Positions 58,100 to 64,000 of a DNA stretch of 64,000 bases are shown here, one piece after another. Numbering within the stretch: position 1 is the first letter of the stretch; the number at the start of each line of letters is the position of its first letter. The notes under the pieces are model-generated. The model worked only from the letters and a program-made list of their open reading frames with translations, was not told where the DNA came from and did not search any database. Location: positions 43,122 through 107,121 of the forward strand of contig JAEYPE010000250.1 of the NCBI GenBank assembly GCA_023411035.1, read 5' to 3'. The position numbers and the translations under genes are program-made. The DNA comes from Pseudomonadota bacterium. Its GTDB lineage: Bacteria > Pseudomonadota > Alphaproteobacteria > Azospirillales > Azospirillaceae.

Positions 58100-59617
58100 A
58101 TGCCGACCCGGATTCGCAGGCTGGCGGGGGCCGCCGCCCTTGCCGGTGCCCTCCTTTTTCCCGCTCTGGCCGCGGCGCAGAACGGCACGCTGACCTTCCT
58201 GCACTTCAACGACATCTACGAAATCAGCCCGGTGAAGGGCCGCGGCGGCTTCGCCCCCCTGATGACAGTGTTGAAGGCGGAGCGGGAGCGCAGCGCCGGG
58301 GCGGTGACGACGGTCGGCGGCGACTTCCTGTCTCCGTCCCTGCTGTCCGGCACGACACGGGGAGCGCAGATGCCCGCCCTGTTCAACGCCATGGGCGTGG
58401 ACGTGGTGACCTTCGGCAACCATGAATTCGACTTCGGCACCGAGGTTCTGAAGGCCCGCATCGCCGAATCGACGTTCCCCTGGATCGGCACCAACATCAC
58501 CGGGCCGGACGGCATGCCGTTCCCCGGCTCGGTCACCACCTGGACGAAGACGGTCGGCGACATCAAGGTCGGCTTCCTGGGTGTCGTGACGCCGGAAAGC
58601 GCGCAACTGTCCGCCGGTGGGGCGGATGCGACCTTCACCAACGTGCTGGCCGCCGCGGCCCTGGCGGTGAAGGCTCTGCGCGACGACGGGGCGAACGTCG
58701 TCGTGGCGCTGACCCACCAGACCATCGAGGAGGACCGGACCCTGGCCGTCAAGGTGAAGGGGATCGACCTCATGCTGGGCGGCCACGACCATGATCCGAT
58801 CAGTTTCTACGAGGGCTCGACCCTGATTCTGAAAGCGGGAGCAGACGGCCATTATCTCGGCGTCATCGATCTGGCGGTCAGCACCAAGTCCACAGACAGG
58901 GGACCCACGACCACCGTCCTTCCCGCCGGCTGGCGCTTCGTCAGCACCGCCGGAGTGGCGCCGGACCCGGAGGTCGCGTCCCTGGTCAAGCACTACACCG
59001 ACCAGCTCGACGCCACGCTGGCCGGGGTGATCGGGCGGACGGGGACCGACCTGGACAGCCGGAAGGACGTCGTCCGCACGCAGGAGGCGACGATGGGCAA
59101 CCTGATCGCCGACGCGCTGCGCGAGGGGCTGAAGGCCGACGTCGCCATCACCAACGGCGGCGGCATCCGCGCCGACGCGCTGCGCCCCGCGGGAAGCGCA
59201 CTGACCCGCAAGGACATCTTCGCGGAACTGCCCTTCGGCAATGTCGGCGTCATGACAGTGCTGTCCGGCGCCGATCTGCTGGCCGCGCTGGAGCATGGCG
59301 TGTCAAAGGTGGAGGAGAAGGCGGGACGCTTCCCGCAGGTGTCGGGCCTGGCCTTCACCTATGACCCGAAGTTGCCCTCGGGTACCCGCGTGACGGGCGT
59401 GACGGTGGGCGGCCAGCCGCTCGACACGGGCAAGACCTACCGCGTGGCGACCAACGATTACATGCTGAAGGGCGGCGACGGCTACACCGCGCTGACCCGC
59501 GGGCGGGCGGTGGTGGACGCCTCCGGAGCGGTCCTCATGGCGACCATGGTCATGGACTATGTCGAGGCGAAGAAGACCGTCACGCCGAAGATCGAAGGCC
59601 GGATCGTCGCGAAGTAA
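58100..59617 (+). CDS. secreted 5'-nucleotidase / metallophosphatase
   Basis: 505 aa from ATG 58100 with CAGGGAG upstream; the frame runs to 58010. Signal peptide (RIRRLAGAAALAGALLFPALAAAQ). The two-metal phosphoesterase domain has FLHFNDIYEI, VGGDFLSPS, FGNHEFDFG, LTHQTIEED and GGHDHDP. The C-terminal nucleotide-binding domain has ITNGGGIRAD, NVGVMTVLSGADLLAALEHG and TNDYMLKGGDGY. It hydrolyses nucleotides, UDP-sugars or similar in the periplasm, like UshA. A terminator-like hairpin belonging to the convergent phasin gene follows. Confidence 0.93.
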   Translation: MPTRIRRLAGAAALAGALLFPALAAAQNGTLTFLHFNDIYEISPVKGRGGFAPLMTVLKAERERSAGAVTTVGGDFLSPSLLSGTTRGAQMPALFNAMGVDVVTFGNHEFDFGTEVLKARIAESTFPWIGTNITGPDGMPFPGSVTTWTKTVGDIKVGFLGVVTPESAQLSAGGADATFTNVLAAAALAVKALRDDGANVVVALTHQTIEEDRTLAVKVKGIDLMLGGHDHDPISFYEGSTLILKAGADGHYLGVIDLAVSTKSTDRGPTTTVLPAGWRFVSTAGVAPDPEVASLVKHYTDQLDATLAGVIGRTGTDLDSRKDVVRTQEATMGNLIADALREGLKADVAITNGGGIRADALRPAGSALTRKDIFAELPFGNVGVMTVLSGADLLAALEHGVSKVEEKAGRFPQVSGLAFTYDPKLPSGTRVTGVTVGGQPLDTGKTYRVATNDYMLKGGDGYTALTRGRAVVDASGAVLMATMVMDYVEAKKTVTPKIEGRIVAK

Positions 59618-59643
59618 CGGGCCGCCGTAAAAAGGGCCGTCGC

Positions 59644-59678
59644 AAAAAGACGCCCCCGGACCCACCGGTCCAGGGGCG
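59644..59678 (-). terminator. rho-independent terminator of the phasin gene
   Basis: On the minus strand CGCCCCTGGACC pairs with GGTCCGGGGGCG around a GGTG loop, followed by TCTTTTTG. It is placed 29 bp past the phasin stop. Confidence 0.75.
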
Positions 59679-59707
59679 CAAGGCCAGGATGGATCGTTGA
59701 CGAAGCC

Positions 59708-60262
59708 TCAGGCGCTGCGGCGCGAACGGCGCCCTGCCCCTTCGGCCCGCTCATTCAAGCGCTGCACCGCGTCGTTCGCGGTTTTCGCCGACATCTCCGA
59801 TATCTTGACGCTGCGGTTCAGCAAAAGTTCCACCTCGTCTTTCACCATGCTGCTCTGCGCCGCGTAGAAATCCTGAACGGACCGGCTGCGCATCATCGCG
59901 TTGATGCCTTCCACGTTGCGGGCCATGGCCTCCTGTGCGAAGCCCAGCCATTCGCGCATGATGGACTGCATTCCGTCCATCAGCACGGACCCGCATTGAG
60001 ACATGACGTCCATGTTCTCGCGGGCCCGCTGAGCGACCTCGCCCTGGGCCTCGGCCGACAGCCCCATCATGCGATTAATCTGTTCGGAAGTCTGGCCAGC
60101 GATCTGCGTCGCCTTGCCCATCATGTCGCTGGCCGTATCGGCGCCGCGATGGGTCACCTCCGCGGCGGTTTCCGCCATGCGCCGGGTGGTTTCATCGGCA
60201 ACGTTCCGGCCCTTGGCGGCGGTGTCACGCGCGATGGTCTGCGCGTCTTTTTCTGATGCCAT
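59708..60262 (-). CDS. phasin family protein
   Basis: 184 aa from ATG 60262 with AGGAG upstream; the open frame runs to 60388. Phasins coat polyhydroxyalkanoate granules. The protein is almost all amphipathic helix; the phasin-like core is GSVLMDGMQSIMREWLGFAQEAMARNVEGINAMMRSRSVQDFYAAQSSMVKDEVELLLNRSVKISEMSA. The C-terminus is basic (GAGRRSRRSA). The N-terminal third is Ala/Thr/Glu-rich and probably a coiled coil. It implies PHA storage in this organism, typical of Azospirillum. Confidence 0.88.
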   Translation of the reverse strand: MASEKDAQTIARDTAAKGRNVADETTRRMAETAAEVTHRGADTASDMMGKATQIAGQTSEQINRMMGLSAEAQGEVAQRARENMDVMSQCGSVLMDGMQSIMREWLGFAQEAMARNVEGINAMMRSRSVQDFYAAQSSMVKDEVELLLNRSVKISEMSAKTANDAVQRLNERAEGAGRRSRRSA

Positions 60263-60629
60263 CTGCCTTGCTCCTGGTTTCGTTCCGTCCGAATCGGACG
60301 CTCCCTCCATTATTTCTTTAGCGCCGCGAATTTTGTGCAGTGCGGCACAAGCATCCATATAGCATGGTCGCGGAGATTTGTTCCACAACTCTAAAAACTA
60401 ACCATCCATACTTTTTTGCGGATATGTCAAAATATCTCAAAGATATTTATTGATGGGGATTTCATCGCAAATTTTTTTAATGTTTTTATTTAGCATATGG
60501 AATCCGCCGACATCCCCATAAGAGAGATGCAGACCGCCCCAGCACTCCCCAAATTCTGGAGTAAACAACCAGAAGGCCGGTGCGCTGCGCGCCACTTTCC
60601 GGCACCGGCCCCACCCGCGGAGGATGCCC
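60263..60629. other. AT-rich divergent spacer phasin/ald, 367 bp
   Basis: AT-rich core from about 60300 to 60500, with an 8-bp-arm dyad at 60430-60448 (separate entry) and several A/T runs. It probably holds promoters of both the phasin and ald genes. No ORF supported. Confidence 0.6.
60430..60448. promoter_or_regulatory. perfect AT-rich dyad upstream of ald
   Basis: AAATATCT-CAA-AGATATTT, perfect 8-bp arms with a 3-bp spacer. It lies about 180 bp before the ald start and could be an operator; Lrp/AsnC-type regulators control ald in other bacteria, but their site here is not proven. Confidence 0.4.
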
Positions 60630-61748
60630 ATGCTCATCGGTGTGCCAACGGAAATCAAAAACCACGAATACCGCGTCGGGCTGACCCCGGCCTCGGTCCG
60701 CGAACTGGCTCATCACGGGCACAGGGTGCTTGTGCAGGCGGGAGCCGGCGCCGCCATCGGGCTGGAGGATGGGCAATACGAATCCGCCGGGGCGGAGATC
60801 GCGCCGGACGCCGCAACCGTCTTCGCCCGTGCGGATATGGTGGTGAAGGTGAAGGAACCCCAGCCGCAGGAATGCGCGATGCTGCGCCGGGGCCAGATCC
60901 TGTTCACCTACCTTCACCTCGCCCCCGATCCCAAACAGACGAAGCTGCTTCTGGAGTCCGGCGCCGTCGCCATCGCCTATGAGACGGTGACCGACCCCCG
61001 CGGCGGCCTGCCGCTGCTGGCGCCGATGAGCGAGGTCGCGGGCCGCATGGCGGTGCAGGCCGGCGCCCATTGCCTGGAGAAGGCGCAGGGCGGGCGCGGC
61101 GTTCTGCTGGGCGGGGTGCCCGGCGTTCCGGCGGCCAAGGTGGTCGTTCTGGGCGGCGGCGTGGTCGGCACCAACGCCGCGCGCATGGCCATGGGGCTGG
61201 AGGCGAAGGTCGTGGTGATCGACAAATCGCTGCCCCGTCTGAAGGAGCTTGACCTGCAATTCGGCGCGAAGCTCCAGACGCTCTATTCGACCGTCGACAC
61301 GATCGAGGAGCATGTGCTCGACGCCGACCTCGTGATCGGCGCGGTACTGGTGCCGGGGGCGGAGGCGCCGAAGCTGGTGACCAAGGCCATGGTGGAGCGG
61401 ATGAAGCGTGGCGCGGTCGTGGTGGACGTCGCCATCGACCAGGGCGGCTGCTTCGAAACCTCACACCCCACCACCCATGCGCAGCCCACCTATCTGGTGG
61501 ATGGGGTGGTCCATTATTGCGTCGCCAACATGCCGGGAGCGGTCGCGCGCACCTCGACCTTCGCGCTGAACAACGCCACCCTGCCCTTTACGCTGGCTCT
61601 GGCCGACCAGGGTTACCGCGCGGCACTGGCGCGCGATCCGCATCTGAGGGCGGGGCTGAACATCCATGCCGGCGCCGTCACCTGCAAGGCGGTAGCCGAC
61701 GCCCAGGGGCTGCCCTACCAGCCGGCGGAGGAGGCGCTGCGGCTGTAG
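60630..61748 (+). CDS. ald: alanine dehydrogenase
   Basis: 372 aa from ATG 60630, where GGAGG is 6 nt upstream (ATG 60624 is in frame but too close to it). It interconverts L-alanine and pyruvate plus ammonia with NAD. Substrate-binding MLIGVPTEIKNHEYRVGLTPASVREL, lysine in VVKVKEPQPQE, FTYLHLAPD (catalytic His), NAD site VVVLGGGVVGTNAARMAMGLEAKVVVID and VDVAIDQGGCFETSHPTTH. Length is standard. Convergent with the liv operon, whose livM stop is 19 bp away. Confidence 0.95.
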   Translation: MLIGVPTEIKNHEYRVGLTPASVRELAHHGHRVLVQAGAGAAIGLEDGQYESAGAEIAPDAATVFARADMVVKVKEPQPQECAMLRRGQILFTYLHLAPDPKQTKLLLESGAVAIAYETVTDPRGGLPLLAPMSEVAGRMAVQAGAHCLEKAQGGRGVLLGGVPGVPAAKVVVLGGGVVGTNAARMAMGLEAKVVVIDKSLPRLKELDLQFGAKLQTLYSTVDTIEEHVLDADLVIGAVLVPGAEAPKLVTKAMVERMKRGAVVVDVAIDQGGCFETSHPTTHAQPTYLVDGVVHYCVANMPGAVARTSTFALNNATLPFTLALADQGYRAALARDPHLRAGLNIHAGAVTCKAVADAQGLPYQPAEEALRL

Positions 61749-61767
61749 CCGCAGCCCGCTTCCCCTC

Positions 61768-62763
61768 TCAAGGGCGCTTCCCGCCGAAGCGGGCGGCGAT
61801 CTCCCCGCCGATGCCGCGGCGGAACAGCAGAACGCAGGCGACGAAGATCGCGCCGATCACCACCGGCACCGGCAGATTGCTAGCCGCCAGATAGTTTTCC
61901 AGCGCCACCACCAGTGCCGCCCCGATCACCGGGCCGAACAGCGTTCCCATCCCGCCCAGCAGCGTCATCAGCACCACCTCGCCCGACATCTGCCATTGCA
62001 CGTCGGTCAGGGTGGCAAGCTGGAAGACGATGGCCTTGGTGCCGCCGGCCAGACCGGCCAGCGCGGCGGACAGGACGAAGGCCGTCAGCTTGTACTGGTC
62101 GGTGCGGTAGCCCAGCGAAATGGCCCGCGGCTCGTTCTCGCGGATCGCCTTCAGCACCTGCCCGAAGGGCGAATGGACGGTGCGCCAGATCACCAGGAAG
62201 CCAAACAGGAAAACCGCCAGCACCGTGTAGTACATGGACATCGTCTGGCTGAGGTCGATCACCCCGAACAGATGCCCGCGCGGCACCGCCTGGATGCCGT
62301 CCTCGCCATGGGTGAAGGGAAGCTGGAGCGCCATGAAATAGACCATCTGGGCCAGCGCCAGCGTGATCATAGCGAAATAGATGCCTTGCCGCCGGATCGC
62401 CAGAGCCCCGAAGGCCAGCCCGAGCGTGGCGGAAAAGGCGGTGCCCAGCAGAATGCCGAGTTCCGGCGGCAGGCCCCAGACCTTCACCGTGTGGGCGGTG
62501 ATGTAGGCCGCCCCGCCGAAGAAGGCGGCGTGCCCGAAGCTCAAAAGCCCCGCGAAGCCGATCAGCAGGTTGAAGGCGCAGGCGAACAGCGCGAAGCACA
62601 GCACCTTCATCACGAAGACCGGGTACAGCACGTAAGGCGCGCCGATCAGCACCGCCAGCAGAACGGCCAGCGCCAGCAGGCCCGGCGTGGCCGGTCTTCC
62701 GGTGGCAGGGGCCGCGGTGGGGGCCGCGGCTTCGCGGCGGACGGCGTGGGTCTCGGTCGCCAT
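61768..62763 (-). CDS. livM: branched-chain amino acid ABC transporter permease LivM
   Basis: 331 aa, about nine membrane helices after a polar, Ala/Pro-rich N-terminus. Signatures of LivM: FNLLIGFAGLLSFGHAAFFGGAAY, SPFGQVLKAIRENEPRAISLGY and GTLFGPVIGAALVVALENYL. It forms the membrane channel with LivH for import of leucine-type amino acids or related compounds. It starts 3 nt after the livH stop. The transporter's binding protein and livG are outside the window, so the substrate is open. Confidence 0.93.
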   Translation of the reverse strand: MATETHAVRREAAAPTAAPATGRPATPGLLALAVLLAVLIGAPYVLYPVFVMKVLCFALFACAFNLLIGFAGLLSFGHAAFFGGAAYITAHTVKVWGLPPELGILLGTAFSATLGLAFGALAIRRQGIYFAMITLALAQMVYFMALQLPFTHGEDGIQAVPRGHLFGVIDLSQTMSMYYTVLAVFLFGFLVIWRTVHSPFGQVLKAIRENEPRAISLGYRTDQYKLTAFVLSAALAGLAGGTKAIVFQLATLTDVQWQMSGEVVLMTLLGGMGTLFGPVIGAALVVALENYLAASNLPVPVVIGAIFVACVLLFRRGIGGEIAARFGGKRP

Positions 62764-62766
62764 GGG

Positions 62767-63654
62767 TCACCTCTCCCGCCCGAACAGGCCGGCGGGCTTG
62801 ATCATCAGCACCACGGCCATGATGACGAAGACGACGATGTTGGACGCCTCCGGGTAGAACACCTTCGTCAGCCCTTCCAACAGCCCAAGACCGTATCCGG
62901 TCAGCACCGCGCCCAGAATCGACCCCATGCCGCCGATCACCACCACGGCGAACACCACGATGATGAGGTTGGAGCCCATCAGCGGCGACACCTGATAGAT
63001 CGGGGCGGCCAGCACCCCGGCCAGTCCGGCCAGCGCCACGCCGAACCCGTAGGTCGCCGTGATCATGACTGGCACGTTGATGCCGAACGCCTGGACCAGC
63101 ACCGGATTCTCCGTGGCGGCGCGCAGATAGGCGCCGAGCTTCGTCCGCTCGATGGCGTACCATGTGGCGAGGCAGACGATCAGCGAGGCGACGACGACCC
63201 AGGCGCGGTAATTGGGCAGGAACATGAAGCCCAGATTCTGCCCGCCGCGCAGCACATCGGGAATCGGGTATGGCTGGCCCGACACGCCATAGAAGTGGCG
63301 GAAAATTCCCTCCACGATCAGGGCGAGGCCGAAGGTCAGCAGCAGTCCGTAGAGATGGTCCAGCTTGTAGAGCCGGCTGAGCAGCGTCTTCTCCAGGATC
63401 ACGCCGAAGGCCCCGACGATCAGCGGAGCCAGGAGAAGCGCCCACCAATAGCCGATGCCCGCCGTGGTCAGCAGCAGCCACGCCACGAAAGCCCCCAGCA
63501 TGTAGAGCGCGCCGTGGGCGAAGTTGATGACGTTGAGGAGGCCGAAGATGATGGCCAGCCCCAGGCTCAGCATGGCGTAGAAGCAGCCGTTCACCAGGCC
63601 GATGGTGATCTGGCCGAGCAGCACGGGCAGCGGGATGTCGAACAGCATGGGCAT
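62767..63654 (-). CDS. livH: branched-chain amino acid ABC transporter permease LivH
   Basis: 295 aa, about eight membrane helices. Family features: QITIGLVNGCFYAMLSLGLAIIFGLLNVINFAHGALYMLGAF at the N-terminus, YAIERTKLGAYLRAATENPVLVQAFGINV and VVIGGMGSILGAVLTGYGLGLLEG. It partners with LivM in the same operon. livF lies 6 nt upstream on the same strand. Confidence 0.93.
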   Translation of the reverse strand: MPMLFDIPLPVLLGQITIGLVNGCFYAMLSLGLAIIFGLLNVINFAHGALYMLGAFVAWLLLTTAGIGYWWALLLAPLIVGAFGVILEKTLLSRLYKLDHLYGLLLTFGLALIVEGIFRHFYGVSGQPYPIPDVLRGGQNLGFMFLPNYRAWVVVASLIVCLATWYAIERTKLGAYLRAATENPVLVQAFGINVPVMITATYGFGVALAGLAGVLAAPIYQVSPLMGSNLIIVVFAVVVIGGMGSILGAVLTGYGLGLLEGLTKVFYPEASNIVVFVIMAVVLMIKPAGLFGRER

Positions 63655-63660
63655 GCCCCG

Positions 63661-64000
63661 TCAGACGCCGATGTATCGCTCGAGCATCTCGGCATTGGCC
63701 GAGAGCTCGGCTGCAGTCACGTGCAGAACCACCTGTCCCCGTTCCACCACGAAATGCCGGTCGGCCAGCGGCTCCACGAAGTGCGTGTTCTGCTCCACCA
63801 GCAGGATGGTGTATCCGCGCGCCTTGAGGCGCACGATCAGCTCGAACAGCCGGTCGACGATGACGGGAGCCAGCCCTTCCGAGATCTCGTCGAGCAGCAG
63901 CAGGCGTGCGCCCGTGCGCAGCACGCGGGCGATGGCGAGCATCTGCTGCTCGCCGCCCGACAGGCGCGTTCCCTGCGTCTTGCGGCGCTCGGCCAGGTTG
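63661..64000 (-). CDS. livF: branched-chain amino acid ABC transporter ATPase LivF, C-terminal part
   Basis: The 3' end of an ABC ATPase gene that continues past the right edge. The signature sequence LSGGEQQMLAIARVL and Walker B LLLLDEISEGLAP are both present, followed by LVEQNTHFVEPLADRHFVVERGQVV (H-loop region modified). The LSGGEQQ...LDE(I/P)SEGLAP pattern and the short C-terminus identify the LivF rather than LivG subunit. The Walker A part is outside. Confidence 0.9.
   Translation of the reverse strand, partial: NLAERRKTQGTRLSGGEQQMLAIARVLRTGARLLLLDEISEGLAPVIVDRLFELIVRLKARGYTILLVEQNTHFVEPLADRHFVVERGQVVLHVTAAELSANAEMLERYIGV

Overview
The window is a 64-kb stretch of high-GC (roughly two-thirds G+C by eye), densely coded chromosome from an alphaproteobacterium. 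The gene set points to Rhodospirillales, most likely Azospirillum or a close relative: sdhE-mfd linkage, plant-type DAHP synthase, phasin, TRAP-TAXI and Liv transporters, form II CO-dehydrogenase-like genes, TadG-like and FliL-like proteins. This assignment is inference from gene content, not a database match. No phage, plasmid or complete insertion-sequence genes were seen.

Layout. 1-9.2 kb: the end of an AI-2E-family transporter, then on the minus strand sdhE, mfd and an unusual HEAT-like/ACT fusion. Next come a two-gene module (93-aa two-helix membrane protein plus STAND/TPR NTPase) and an enoyl-CoA hydratase. 9.2-24.2 kb: EgtB-like ergothioneine enzyme, nicotinate phosphoribosyltransferase, two separate FliL-like genes, glutathione reductase, manganese catalase, AmpG, class II DAHP synthase, succinate-semialdehyde dehydrogenase, a hybrid histidine kinase and PanC. 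24.4-30.4 kb: two identical tRNA-Val(CAC) genes, a DUF3108 protein, Gph, then glmU-glmS for UDP-GlcNAc supply. 30.8-37.1 kb: glycogen/maltodextrin genes glgX and malQ with a receiver-domain gene between them, then bacterioferritin.

37.1-44.3 kb is more accessory: a TadG-like protein, an AT-rich divergent spacer, a secreted lectin-like protein, a membrane PAS protein with a degenerate DnaQ-type exonuclease domain, a DUF1194 von Willebrand protein, a tandem universal stress protein, an NhaD-like antiporter, and a 125-bp element bounded by perfect 16-bp inverted repeats. 44.3-57.2 kb holds a TAXI-type TRAP transporter with DUF1850 (minus strand), divergent from a long plus-strand molybdenum hydroxylase cluster. 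That cluster has small, large and FAD subunits, MoxR ATPase, VWA protein, split XdhC and a MoeA-like/MocA fusion, and a DUF4160-DUF2442 gene pair sits inside it. 57.2-64 kb: glutamine amidotransferase, secreted 5'-nucleotidase, phasin, alanine dehydrogenase, and the start of a liv branched-chain amino-acid transporter operon that runs off the window.

The strongest candidate for something new is the pair at 5945-8101. The small membrane protein and the N-terminus of the STAND NTPase share a short G-N-V-Y-x-G-D-V segment, and their genes abut exactly (stop codon next to start codon). This resembles the way some bacterial NLR-like receptors share an amyloid-type signalling motif with a membrane effector encoded next door. 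Other notable points are the pseudo-exonuclease sensor, the HEAT-ACT fusion and the 16-bp inverted-repeat element.
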